A program made the translations under genes and the position numbers. Positions 25,138 through 33,816 of a stretch of DNA of 39,457 nucleotides are shown piece by piece. The DNA is from an uncultured Paracoccaceae bacterium (GTDB lineage Bacteria; Pseudomonadota; Alphaproteobacteria; Rhodobacterales; Rhodobacteraceae): assembly GCA_937922155.1 (NCBI GenBank), contig CAKZVL010000106.1, positions 1-39,457 on the forward strand, read 5' to 3'. The notes under the pieces were generated by a model. It was not told the origin of the DNA. It saw nothing but the letters and a program-made list of their open reading frames with translations, and did not search any database. Numbering within the stretch: position 1 is the first letter of the stretch; every line of letters begins with the position of its first letter.

Positions 25138-27494
25138 CAGATATTTCTCCAGAAATCGGGGTTTTGGCGATAATCAGCGCCCACCAGCGCTTCGCCTTTT
25201 TCCATGCCGCCAAGCACTGTGAGGTATGGCCCAAGGGCGCTAAGATCAGCATCGATCACCACCGCACCCTGATCATCACGCACGAGAGCAAGCCGGGAAT
25301 TGCTGCCAGTGCCAAGCAACACGGCCAGCTCTTTCTCGGATAGCTCCAGCATGGTGTAATCGCTGGCCGAGGCGCGGATGTTGGGCAGCAGGAGCTGTGT
25401 TGGAACAGCCTCAATAATGGTCTTACCGGTGCGGGTTTTCTCAAGCTGACTGGCATATTGGGTCATCATCACGACGACAGCGTTTTGCTTGCGTGCCGTA
25501 ACCAGCCAATTGCTCAGGCGGTCAGCAAAATACGGATTGTCGAGTGCTTTCCATGCCTCATCAATGATGATCAACGTGGGTTTGCGATCCTCAATGACAC
25601 GTTCCACCCGGCGGAAGAGGTAAGACAGAACCGCCATGCGTTCTTTTTCACTTTCGCTGTCAAGAATGCCGGTCAGATCAAACCCAACCACATCGCCATC
25701 CAACGAGAACGTGTCATCCGTGCTCTGCCCAAAGATCCAGCCATAGCGCCCGTCAGCGGTCCATTCCTGAATGCGCTCAAAGAGATCTCCTTCATCGGCA
25801 CCAGCCACAAAGAGCGAGGCCAGATCCTTCCAGTTGCGCAGATCGGCATCCGTCGCATCAGCGTTCTGGCGCACCACTTCCTGAATACGGTTGATCTGAA
25901 CAGGGCTGAGCGGTTTGTCGGTGCGATGCAGCAGCGTTGCCAGCCAATCCGAAAGCCAGGCTTGACCGCGCGGATCGATTTCTGTTTGCAGCGGGTTAAG
26001 TCCGGTAGTCTCGCCTGCTTTGATCGCACTATAGCGCCCGCCATTGGCGCGCACGGCCATTTCCATGCCGAGGCGGTAATCAAACACGAAGATCCGTGCA
26101 TCGCAGCGCCGGGCCTGTGTCATCAGGAATGCCGACAGAACAGATTTTCCAGAACCGGGACGACCAAGGATCAACGTGTGCCCGCCAGTTGGTTCTTTGT
26201 CTGGCTGGCCCGTTTCGTGATAGTTGAACCGAAAGCCTGAGCGTTCTGGTGTTGGGAAGAGCGAGATCGGCTTGCCCCAGGGCACCTTACTGCCCGGTTT
26301 GCCGAGCTGGCTGCGATGCAGAGCCGCCAGATCCGCAAAGTTCATATTGGTGATCGCGGCCTTGCGGCTGCGCATCTGCCCATTGCCGGGATGCTGCGCA
26401 AAATAATGGCTACGCGCGGCAAATCCCTCATTGACCAGATTGACGCCCTCAGTGGCGGCGATGTTGCGGATTTCAGCGGCGATGCTCTCCAGCTTTTCCT
26501 CGGTCTCGGCAAATGCTGTCACCGTCATATGGTGATCGCCGAAGCTGAGGCGCTTGGATTCCAGATCATCCAGCGCGTCTACCAATTCTTCAGCGAGAGA
26601 GATGGCTCCATCATCACTGGCTTTCATCAGCCGTTGCTGGCGCTTGATCCGCCCAGCCATGATGTTGCTGTTGATCGGCGTGAAGGAATGCGTGACCACC
26701 ATATCCACGGGCAGGTTCAACTCATCAAACATGGTGCAGCTGGTCTTTGCCGGATAGGTTTTGATAGCAAAACTGGTGCCAAAACGTTGCCCAGTCGCAC
26801 CTTCATCCAGAATGAAGTTACGCCCAAGGAATGTGACCCGCGTATTAGCGACATCTTCTGCAATCACGCCAAAGCGGGATTTGGGAAAGAGTGGTGTTTC
26901 GCGACCGGTGTTGAGAGCTCCGAGAAAGCCAAGCAGCTCGCCTGATTTTGCACACAACAGGCGGGGCTTCATCTCGGCGAAAGACGACATCAGAAAGCCA
27001 ACCACTTCTTCGAGTTTACGGAGTTGCTTGGCTGTCTGGGATTTGAGCCGCGCAATTGAATCTGAGCGCCGCAAGCGCAGCCGTGCCCCAACAAGCGGAC
27101 GTTTCAACACAGTCAGCGTGAGAGTCTTGTCGCGCAGCTCTGCATTCCGTATCGCGCTTTGCCAGCGTTTATCCACAGCAGCGGCAAAACTGTCATCCGT
27201 GAGTGGTGGCAGGTCAGTTTCGATCGCTTTCGAGACCTTATGCACATAGAAACTGTACTCCGGCCCGATTTGCGCGATGATCGCGGCAAAGAGCGCACGG
27301 ATCTTTTCCAGATGCGCATCATCGCTGGTCATACTGTTGACGCCATCAAGGCGGATGCACTGAAACAGCGCATTTCCGCGCGTGCGGATGGTCACGTCAT
27401 CAACCAGCGACACATAGGGCAACATGCTGGCCATGGCTCGTTCACGACTGGCCCAATCCGGCAGGCCGCTCTCATCACGGGGCATAGCTGTCAC
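25137..27494 (-). CDS. virB4: VirB4 ATPase
   Basis: A 785-residue T4SS ATPase, the largest protein of the machine. The N-terminal CagE/VirB4 domain is followed by Walker A LILGRPGSGKS, Walker B PTLIIIDEAWKAL, and the conserved LVTARKQNAVVVMMTQ. The length is usual. It overlaps virB3 by 20 nt. It drives pilus subunit extraction and substrate transfer. Confidence 0.96.
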   Translation of the reverse strand: MTAMPRDESGLPDWASRERAMASMLPYVSLVDDVTIRTRGNALFQCIRLDGVNSMTSDDAHLEKIRALFAAIIAQIGPEYSFYVHKVSKAIETDLPPLTDDSFAAAVDKRWQSAIRNAELRDKTLTLTVLKRPLVGARLRLRRSDSIARLKSQTAKQLRKLEEVVGFLMSSFAEMKPRLLCAKSGELLGFLGALNTGRETPLFPKSRFGVIAEDVANTRVTFLGRNFILDEGATGQRFGTSFAIKTYPAKTSCTMFDELNLPVDMVVTHSFTPINSNIMAGRIKRQQRLMKASDDGAISLAEELVDALDDLESKRLSFGDHHMTVTAFAETEEKLESIAAEIRNIAATEGVNLVNEGFAARSHYFAQHPGNGQMRSRKAAITNMNFADLAALHRSQLGKPGSKVPWGKPISLFPTPERSGFRFNYHETGQPDKEPTGGHTLILGRPGSGKSVLSAFLMTQARRCDARIFVFDYRLGMEMAVRANGGRYSAIKAGETTGLNPLQTEIDPRGQAWLSDWLATLLHRTDKPLSPVQINRIQEVVRQNADATDADLRNWKDLASLFVAGADEGDLFERIQEWTADGRYGWIFGQSTDDTFSLDGDVVGFDLTGILDSESEKERMAVLSYLFRRVERVIEDRKPTLIIIDEAWKALDNPYFADRLSNWLVTARKQNAVVVMMTQYASQLEKTRTGKTIIEAVPTQLLLPNIRASASDYTMLELSEKELAVLLGTGSNSRLALVRDDQGAVVIDADLSALGPYLTVLGGMEKGEALVGADYRQNPDFWRNI

Positions 27495-27753
27495 CCCCGT
27501 GGATCTTGCGGTTGGCCGTTGGGGGCGTTTCCTGCAGGGCTGTCACAACCACTTCCAGAAACGCCGGATCCCAATCGGCGGCCTTCCAGAGCACAGGGTA
27601 AGCCAGGCCCGCCAGAATGATGACAGGCCAGCTTTGCACCCATAAAAACACCAGCACAAATCCGAAGAGCCAGACCATGGCATACATGATCGGCAGGCCG
27701 ATGAGTTTCGGCGGGCGGATCAGACCAAGGAAGAGTCGGGTTTGCGCGGCCAT
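27475..27753 (-). CDS. virB3: VirB3 membrane protein
   Basis: A 92-residue membrane protein (MAAQTRLFLGLIRPPKLIGL) with two adjacent hydrophobic segments, the VirB3 pattern with the usual RPP near the start. I chose the ATG at 27753, 5 nt after the virB2 stop. Longer frames run into virB2 and are implausible. It works with VirB4 at the inner membrane. Confidence 0.9.
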   Translation of the reverse strand: MAAQTRLFLGLIRPPKLIGLPIMYAMVWLFGFVLVFLWVQSWPVIILAGLAYPVLWKAADWDPAFLEVVVTALQETPPTANRKIHGGDSYAP

Positions 27754-27758
27754 CGGAC

Positions 27759-28049
27759 TTATGCGCCCCAAATGGCGGTGACGATGGTGGGGGCAGCGGC
27801 GATACCAGCAATGGCGACCAACACCCACAGCGCCTGACGGAAGTCCAGAATGCCAAAGAGCCAGGACAAGAACACGCCGATCAGCGCCAGTGTGCCGATC
27901 ACAATGCCCAGGGGGCCGGTGATTGTGTCCACAATGCCCTGCAACAGGTTTTGCACAGGTGAGAGGTCAATGCTCTGTGCCAGCGCCGGATTGGCAAACA
28001 TCAGGCTTGCAAGTGTCAGTGTCAGAAATGTCCGTAAGTTCAATCGCAT
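27759..28049 (-). CDS. virB2: VirB2 pilin (major pilus subunit)
   Basis: A 96-residue prepilin with a signal peptide ending ANPALAQ. Two hydrophobic helices follow (GPLGIVIGTLALIGVFLSWL and LWVLVAIAGIAAAPTIVTAI), the TrbC/VirB2 architecture. The start overlaps the virB1 stop (TGATG). Confidence 0.92.
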   Translation of the reverse strand: MRLNLRTFLTLTLASLMFANPALAQSIDLSPVQNLLQGIVDTITGPLGIVIGTLALIGVFLSWLFGILDFRQALWVLVAIAGIAAAPTIVTAIWGA

Positions 28050-28759
28050 CAGGAGGCTCCGCTCAATCTCTCCGCGACCGCCATGACGCGGCGGACGTGG
28101 TTTTGGGTTTCTCGGTAAGGGGGAATGCCGCCATGGCGCGTGACCGCGTCAGGGCCTGCATTATAAGCGGCAAGAGCAAGTTCAGGCGTGCCGAATTGCG
28201 CGAGCATCATCAGAAGGTATCGTGCCGATCCATCCAGATTGGCGCGCCAGTCATGGGGATCGACGTTCAGTTGCGCTGCTGTCGCTGGCATCAGCTGGCC
28301 AAGGCCGATCGCTCCGACGGGGCTGCGGACGGATGGACGATAGGCGCTTTCAATCTCGATATTGGCCTGAAACAGGATCTGCCAATCTGAAACAGACAGA
28401 CCAGCGCGACGCAGAGCGCTGTGCCCGCCATAGCGTTGAGCGGTTTCCTGAATGGCTGCGAGGATTTCCGGGCGGGGGATGGCGCGGTTGGGGGGCGCAG
28501 GTTCCGGCTCTGAATTCAGAGAAAATACAACCGGCTCAGGCCTACGCTGGCCAACGCCATCGACATAAGTCTGGGCAAATCCTGATTGTGGTGGTGTTGA
28601 GGTTAACTGCCCATCCGGCTGAATTGACAGCACAAAGCCTTCGGCGTGGGTTGCGCTTGCCCAAATAAGAGCAAGCAGAAAACCCGTCTTAGCTGACGTC
28701 CAGCTTGTGCGAGGCCACTTTGCCCTCGAGCATCGGGATCGATGCCATAGTAAGGCCAA
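28049..28759 (-). CDS. virB1: VirB1-type lytic transglycosylase (start uncertain)
   Basis: A transglycosylase with a signal-like stretch (KTGFLLALIWASATHAEG) and an SLT domain: NIEIESAYRPSVRSP (catalytic Glu), VGAIGLGQLMPATA and ALAAYNAGPDAV. No ATG or GTG precedes the signal region within a sensible distance. The in-frame TTG at 28759 is a guess; a CTG in the signal region is another. The in-frame ATG at 28987 would overlap the upstream gene by nearly its full length and give a non-signal N-terminus. The SLT part itself is clear. Confidence 0.8.
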   Translation of the reverse strand: MALLWHRSRCSRAKWPRTSWTSAKTGFLLALIWASATHAEGFVLSIQPDGQLTSTPPQSGFAQTYVDGVGQRRPEPVVFSLNSEPEPAPPNRAIPRPEILAAIQETAQRYGGHSALRRAGLSVSDWQILFQANIEIESAYRPSVRSPVGAIGLGQLMPATAAQLNVDPHDWRANLDGSARYLLMMLAQFGTPELALAAYNAGPDAVTRHGGIPPYRETQNHVRRVMAVAERLSGAS

Positions 28760-29012
28760 CTCCGGAAAGGAAACTGACCAGGCCGTTGATTGTCTTAAAT
28801 TCCCGCGCCACCATATTGTTGCGTGACGTGACCAGCAAACGGCGCATCTCGCCATCAGGCGATACGCAATGCACGGTCCAGACACCGGACCACTGGGCTG
28901 AGGTTCTTGTGGGCGTAACGCGGCAGACAACATCCGCTGAATGTCCTTCAGCGAGCAGCGCGCGCAGCCCGTCTTCGCTAACAACATTCGGGGCGTCTTG
29001 CATCAGGTTCAT
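28689..29012 (-). CDS. Hypothetical protein, first gene of the virB operon
   Basis: A 107-residue protein (begins MNLMQDAPNVVSEDGL) with no motif I recognise. Its middle (VVCRVTPTRTSAQWSGVWTV) and end (GLVSFLSGVGLTMASIPMLEG) look like real folded protein. It is the first minus-strand gene before virB1 and immediately follows the AT-rich promoter region at 29080-29090. It may be an element-specific accessory or regulatory protein. Confidence 0.65.
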   Translation of the reverse strand: MNLMQDAPNVVSEDGLRALLAEGHSADVVCRVTPTRTSAQWSGVWTVHCVSPDGEMRRLLVTSRNNMVAREFKTINGLVSFLSGVGLTMASIPMLEGKVASHKLDVS

Positions 29013-29079
29013 AGATCAGGCCTTGCGTAGTCACGCCTCGACCTGTCAGCCCCTCATGGGCTGCCTGATCAATGCGTAA

Positions 29080-29090
29080 TTATAATATTG
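29080..29090. promoter_or_regulatory. AT-rich motif in the virB divergent promoter region
   Basis: TTATAATATTG at 29080-29090 repeats 11 bases of the palindrome core at 5567-5582. The matching context continues (...CAATCAATGG here, ...ATTCAATTATGG there). It lies 68 bp upstream of the first virB-operon gene (minus) and 91 bp upstream of the gene at 29182 (plus). It is a candidate promoter or operator of a common transfer regulon. Confidence 0.5.
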
Positions 29091-29181
29091 CAATCAATGG
29101 CGGCTTTGTGATTTGTCGTCATATCAATGCTGCAAAAGACATTTAGTGGAATATCTTCCTCAAACCAAGGTGGTTGAAGAA

Positions 29182-29454
29182 ATGCACGAGAAAATCGTGG
29201 GGTGTGTGGTGGCGTGTTTGGCGACTGATCATGGGGCGGTTTCGCAGAGCTGTCTGCGGCCAATACCGCCATTTGTGCCCGAAAGGGTTGAAGACATCAG
29301 CGCTTATGCAGGCCTTTTGAAGCAGGACATTGAGGCGTATTTTGCCGATGTGCAAAGCTATTTCCGCTGTATAGATACCGAGCGGGGTAAAGTGTTTGTC
29401 GAAGCTGAGCGCGTGACAGAGGAATTTGAACGGGTGTTGGAGTTTATAGAGTAA
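29182..29454 (+). CDS. Small exported hypothetical protein divergent from virB
   Basis: A 90-residue protein with a short signal-like start (MHEKIVGCVVACLATDHGAV) and then CLRPIPPFVPE. A helical remainder is rich in acidic and aromatic residues (DIEAYFADVQSYFRCIDTER). I recall similar unnamed Rhodobacteraceae proteins with a Pro-Pro segment after the signal. The ATG at 29182 is preferred, with AAGGTGG upstream; an in-frame ATG at 29113 would hide the signal. Its function is unknown. Confidence 0.6.
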   Translation: MHEKIVGCVVACLATDHGAVSQSCLRPIPPFVPERVEDISAYAGLLKQDIEAYFADVQSYFRCIDTERGKVFVEAERVTEEFERVLEFIE

Positions 29455-30184
29455 AAGGGCGATGACAATGGATTGCCCATTTATCCTTACATTCGCTAAG
29501 TGTTCGCCAATGTTGTCATTCGCATAGCATGCAAAAAAATATCAGCAATGAAACCCTCTTTACCAATTTTCTGTGACACGGAGAAAGTCGGCTAACTGGT
29601 TGGCGAACCGAAAACGAGATAACCGGAGAAAGGTCTTCCACTGCACAGGTCCACGGTTTGCTGTCCTTGACCATTTGAGAACTTTGTTTGTCTGGGAAAT
29701 GCCGCCAGAGTCACTAACCTTGTATTTCCGACGCTAAGTGACTATATGAGATATACGAAAGTTGCGGTTCTCTTTAGCCTAGGCATATCAGCCTGCCAGA
29801 GCGTCTCACAACTCTTTATCATGAAAATTCAGCTGTCACGTCCTGTAGCAGGGATCTGATGTTTGGGAAGGTTGCCGATGTTATCGCGCACGACCATGTC
29901 AATCGTGACATTTCTTCATCCGTTCGTGGTTGCGGGATAAAGGGATGAACTGCCCGCAGGTTAATACGAAGTGTCGGTAGACGATGACGTCATGCTGAGC
30001 CGCAGCTTGCGGCATACCGACTGACAGCGACGTTTATATTGATCAATTGGCACGCAGGAAAGCCAGAGCTGCGCGCAGTGGATCACTGAGACCTAGAGTT
30101 GGCTCTGGCGCAGGATCAGGCCAACACGACTACTAACGCAATAAAAAATAGTGAGGCGGCGCTTTCTCCGCTAGAGGATCGAAA
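29455..30184. other. 730-bp stretch without a convincing gene
   Basis: I find no open frame with start, ribosome site and protein-like composition, and no recognisable remnant of a transposase. The base composition is mixed. The 3' end carries the ribosome site AGAGG for the gene at 30185. It may be decayed DNA separating the conjugation module from the accessory genes. Confidence 0.5.
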
Positions 30185-30538
30185 ATGACATTTCCCGAAT
30201 GGACGAAACCCGGTGTTTACGGCGCCTTTGTTGGCGCAGTTGCTGTCTCTATCATTGGCTTCAGCTGGGGCGGTTGGACAACTGCTGGCGGTGCCCAGGA
30301 GATGGCTGATAATTTTGCCGCAGAGCAAGTCACTATGGCCATGGTGCCGGTCTGTTTGGGCCTTTCAGAAGCCGATGCAGAACGCGCCTCGATACTGGCA
30401 ACACTTCAAGAAGCTTCCAGCTTTCAGCGGCGCACTGCGATGATGGAGACAGGCTGGGCCACGATGCCGGGCGCTGATGCCCCGAGCCGAGACCTTGCAA
30501 GCGCGTGTCTTGCGGAGCTTGAACTAGATGGATCGTAA
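30185..30538 (+). CDS. Small membrane-anchored hypothetical protein
   Basis: A 117-residue protein with one N-terminal membrane segment (GAFVGAVAVSIIGFSWGGW) and a soluble helical domain containing one cysteine pair (VPVCLGLS, ASACLAEL). I recall this type of unnamed protein (SWGGW plus a conserved Cys) as common in Rhodobacterales and rhizobia. AGAGG lies about 8 nt upstream. Its end overlaps the next start by 11 nt. Its function is unknown. Confidence 0.75.
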   Translation: MTFPEWTKPGVYGAFVGAVAVSIIGFSWGGWTTAGGAQEMADNFAAEQVTMAMVPVCLGLSEADAERASILATLQEASSFQRRTAMMETGWATMPGADAPSRDLASACLAELELDGS

Positions 30539-31367
30539 ATCTCAACTTAGAGGGCCTCACGGTCCACATGTAATCACTGCCCGCGCCTCTGCAAAAACAC
30601 CAACGATCATTGCCCTATTTGTTGGTCCGATTTTGGCGGTCATACTGCTTTTAACGCCAGCGTTTTCCCAAACCGGTTCGCAACCAATGCCTGAGAACGC
30701 CAGTACCAAAAGTTACGGTGATGGATGGGAATGCGATATTGGATTCCGGTTGAACGAGAAAGCATGCGTCGCTGTGATTGTGCCGCAAAACGCATACGAC
30801 ACGAACCGGTCCTACGGTTCCGGATGGGAATGTCTGCACGGGTTTCGCATAACCGATGAAACTGAATGTGTTGCAGTAGAGGTGCCTGAGGGCGGGTATT
30901 TGGACACGTCAGGCGAACGATGGCGCTGTTTGCGTGGCTATATCAAGGTCGATGACACATGTCAGGAGATCGTATTGCCCGCAAATGCATACTTGGCAGA
31001 TGCCTCATATGGCTCCTCGTGGACATGTGAACGTGGATTTCAAGCAACTGGCGATCTGTGTACCGTAATTGCGATTCCGGCCAACGCTTATCTGAATGGA
31101 TCAGGGTACGGCCGGCCTTGGACATGTGAGCGCGGCTTCTTTGAACAGGCTGGTCTGTGCGAAGCCGTCGCGATCCCCGCAAATGCATACTTCGACGACG
31201 CAAGCTATGGCTCAGGGTGGAAGTGTGATCGAGGATACGCCGCCTCGGCCGAGACATGCGAATTCATAAACGTGCCCGAAAATGCGCATCTGGACAGGTC
31301 GGGAAACCGCTGGGAGTGCAACAAAAATTTCCAAAAATCAAAGGGGCTGTGCGTCCTTAACAACTAG
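30528..31367 (+). CDS. Exported protein built of seven two-cysteine repeats
   Basis: A 279-residue protein with a hydrophobic export segment at about residues 25-47 (ending PAFSQ). Seven imperfect repeats of about 33 residues follow. Each carries two cysteines in the pattern YGxxWxCxxGF, 5-7 residues, C, then VxVPxNAYL. The spacing suggests one disulfide per unit and a rod or blade fold in the periplasm or at the surface. I recall the repeat type in other alphaproteobacteria but know no named function. It overlaps the gene before it and precedes the DUF1611 gene by 85 bp. Confidence 0.8.
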   Translation: MDRKSQLRGPHGPHVITARASAKTPTIIALFVGPILAVILLLTPAFSQTGSQPMPENASTKSYGDGWECDIGFRLNEKACVAVIVPQNAYDTNRSYGSGWECLHGFRITDETECVAVEVPEGGYLDTSGERWRCLRGYIKVDDTCQEIVLPANAYLADASYGSSWTCERGFQATGDLCTVIAIPANAYLNGSGYGRPWTCERGFFEQAGLCEAVAIPANAYFDDASYGSGWKCDRGYAASAETCEFINVPENAHLDRSGNRWECNKNFQKSKGLCVLNN

Positions 31368-31452
31368 GCGCGAGCCACGGCACCATCTCCATTCAAAATG
31401 CACATTTGAGGGCAATTCTGCCCTCCGTGCCAACCAATTGAAGAGAACCACA

Positions 31453-32652
31453 ATGGAAACCAAATCTGAAATTGTCGAAACCATCCGCCGCCCTATCAGG
31501 GGAGCACAAGCACCTCCAATGAAACAGATCAAACCCGCAGGCATAACGTCAGGCAGTCAGATCACATCCTCACCGACGGCAGTCGTCTATTGCGAGGGGA
31601 ATTTCGCGCAAATCGATGGTAAGACGGCAAATGGTCTTGTTCGTCATTCACAAGCATATCGCATCCTTTCTGTTATCGACACTACGTATAGCGGCCAAGA
31701 CAGCGGATCCGTTCTTGATGATACCATTAATCACATCCCGATCTTTGAAGATCTTACGGCTGCAGTTGCCCATGAAGCCATCATTCCCGATACGCTGATC
31801 TATGGGATGGCCCCCTCAACAGGGCGTCTCTCGACAGCGGACCGGGGCGTTGTTCTCCAAGCGATCAAGCTTGGCATGAACATCGTGAGCGGGCTGCATG
31901 AGTATCTGAGCGATGACGAAGAAATAGCCAACGCGGCATCTGAGCGTAATGTCATGATCCGCGACATCCGCAAGCCGAAACCCAGCAAGGACATGCGGCT
32001 GTTCGATGGCAGTGTTGCTGACGTTAAAGCGCTGCGGATTGCAATCCTCGGCACCGATTGCGCCATTGGAAAGCGGACAACTGCGACTGTTTTGGCGCGT
32101 GCCCTGAACGCGAAAGGCATCAAAACAATACTTATCGGCACGGGCCAGACCGGCCTGATGCAAGGCGCGAAATATGGTGTTGCAATGGATGCCGTACCAC
32201 CCCAGTTCTGCTGTGGCGAGCTTGAAGGCGCGATTGTTGCGGCGTCTGAAACCGAACAACCCGATGTTATTTTGATCGAAGGCCAGGGCGCGCTCAGCCA
32301 TCCCGCGTTTTGCACATCTGCGTTTATCTTACGTGGAAGTCAGCCGGATGCCGTCATCCTTCAGCACGCGCCCAAACGCGCGCATCGCTGTGATTTCTCC
32401 AATATGCCGATGCCTTCTGTGGCAAGCGAAATTGCTTTGATTGAAGCCTTTGCCAATACAAAGGTCATCGGTGTCACACTAAATCACGAGGGGATGTCTG
32501 AGGCCGAAATCACTGACACCATCGCTTCGCAATCAAGTAAACTTGGGCTGCCCGTCTCCGATGCATTGGCCCGACCGGCTGCACATTTGCTTGGGATGGT
32601 GGTCGCCGCTTACCCTAGCCTATCACAAAGGCCATCTATGGCCGCGATATGA
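31453..32652 (+). CDS. dgcN: DgcN-type DUF1611 protein (D-glutamate N-acetyltransferase family)
   Basis: A 399-residue DUF1611 protein with an N-terminal Rossmann-like part and a C-terminal P-loop-like domain (LGTDCAIGKRTTATVLARAL, then VILIEGQGALSHPAF). DgcN has been reported as a D-glutamate N-acetyltransferase in marine bacteria, partnered by the enolase-type racemase DgcA. Here the partner is a PLP racemase-like enzyme, so the substrate may differ. The ATG at 31453 is chosen (AAGAGAA upstream); 57 in-frame residues further upstream overlap the repeat protein and look random. It overlaps the next gene by 4 nt. Confidence 0.78.
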   Translation: METKSEIVETIRRPIRGAQAPPMKQIKPAGITSGSQITSSPTAVVYCEGNFAQIDGKTANGLVRHSQAYRILSVIDTTYSGQDSGSVLDDTINHIPIFEDLTAAVAHEAIIPDTLIYGMAPSTGRLSTADRGVVLQAIKLGMNIVSGLHEYLSDDEEIANAASERNVMIRDIRKPKPSKDMRLFDGSVADVKALRIAILGTDCAIGKRTTATVLARALNAKGIKTILIGTGQTGLMQGAKYGVAMDAVPPQFCCGELEGAIVAASETEQPDVILIEGQGALSHPAFCTSAFILRGSQPDAVILQHAPKRAHRCDFSNMPMPSVASEIALIEAFANTKVIGVTLNHEGMSEAEITDTIASQSSKLGLPVSDALARPAAHLLGMVVAAYPSLSQRPSMAAI

Positions 32653-33770
32653 GTTGCCCGCGCATCGAAGTAGATCTGGGCAAGATACGTTGCAACACGC
32701 AGACTCTTGTCGAGCGTTTGGGCCCGCGTGCGATCGGCGTCACAGGAGTGACCAAGGCTGTCTGCGGACATCCTGCAGTCGCACAGGCTATGCTCGATGG
32801 TGGGGTTGTGGGAATTGCAGATGCACGTATTCGCAATGTGCAAAGGCTACGTGCAGCAGGCATGACCGGTCCCATCACGCTGATCCGGACGCCGATGTTG
32901 AGCCAGGTTGATCAAGTCGTTCAATCCTGCGAAGCGAGTTATAATACCGAGCCTTTGATCATTTCGGCACTGGCCGCCGCCGCGATCCGTAAGGGTTCCG
33001 TCCATGGTATAGTCTTGATGGTCGAGATGGGCGATCAACGGGACGGAATATTACCCGAGAACTTGGCAGATGTTGCGCAGCTGGTCATGCAAGTACCCGG
33101 AGTTGCATTGAAAGGGATTGGTGCGAACTTTGCGTGCTTGAACGGGGGCGCTCCAACGGCCTTTCAAATGGCGGCTCTGAGTGCCCTGTCGAACAGGATT
33201 GAGGAGGTTTGCGGCCCATTCCTAAACATCGTATCTGGCGGTAACTCGGCCAACTTGCCTTGGGCACTTGGCGAACACTCTACCGGTCGCATCAACGATA
33301 TACGACTGGGTGAGGCGATCCTTCTGGGTGTTGAGCCAGTATCTGGGGACCAGATCGGCGGGATGCACACCGACGCCTTCACGCTTGTGGCTGAAGTTAT
33401 TGAAACGGATGCAAAACCCCCGCCTTTTCCGTTCGGCCTAATTGATCCAACTGCAGAACGACTTCGGATTGTGATAACTGAAAGTGCCTTTGCTCGCATA
33501 ATCCTAGCAATCGGACACCAGGATACCGACATTCTGGGACTTACAATGCCAGTTGGAAGCACATTGATCGGTGCAACCAGCGATCATCTCGTCATTGGAA
33601 CGTCCCGATCCCTCCCGACGGTGGGTTCCGAGGTGAGAGTCCAGATGAATTACAATGCGTTGATGCACGCCATGGCCGCGCCCGACATCAAAGTAAAAAT
33701 CCTGGGCGATCCACTCCCACGACCATCACGGCAAGCCCAAAGCAAGGGCGAACGCTTGGCGCTGGTTTGA
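32649..33770 (+). CDS. Alanine/ornithine-racemase-family PLP enzyme
   Basis: A 373-residue fold-type III PLP protein. The Schiff-base lysine lies in GVTGVTKAVCG (Lys36). Other features are PRIEVDLGKIRCNTQ at the N-terminus, the phosphate-binding SGGNSANLPW and NDIRLGEAILLG. It resembles the single-domain ornithine racemase-like enzymes more than full alanine racemases. It is translationally coupled to the DUF1611 gene (ATGA), so both likely act on one amino acid, probably interconverting D and L forms. The substrate is not deducible. Confidence 0.8.
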   Translation: MSCPRIEVDLGKIRCNTQTLVERLGPRAIGVTGVTKAVCGHPAVAQAMLDGGVVGIADARIRNVQRLRAAGMTGPITLIRTPMLSQVDQVVQSCEASYNTEPLIISALAAAAIRKGSVHGIVLMVEMGDQRDGILPENLADVAQLVMQVPGVALKGIGANFACLNGGAPTAFQMAALSALSNRIEEVCGPFLNIVSGGNSANLPWALGEHSTGRINDIRLGEAILLGVEPVSGDQIGGMHTDAFTLVAEVIETDAKPPPFPFGLIDPTAERLRIVITESAFARIILAIGHQDTDILGLTMPVGSTLIGATSDHLVIGTSRSLPTVGSEVRVQMNYNALMHAMAAPDIKVKILGDPLPRPSRQAQSKGERLALV

Positions 33771-33816
33771 AAGACCTCGCCTGGTTCGACCGACCCTAAT
33801 TAAAGGAAACTGAAAA

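Noticed and set aside
25458-26240. 260-codon plus-strand frame opposite virB4
   Set aside because: Shadow of virB4, whose Walker motifs are unmistakable.
28760-28987. ATG at 28987 as the virB1 start
   Set aside because: It would overlap the upstream gene almost entirely and place about 100 non-signal residues before the signal peptide.
31282-31452. Earlier in-frame start for the DUF1611 gene
   Set aside because: It overlaps the cysteine-repeat gene in another frame; the ATG at 31453 has a ribosome site and the expected N-terminus.
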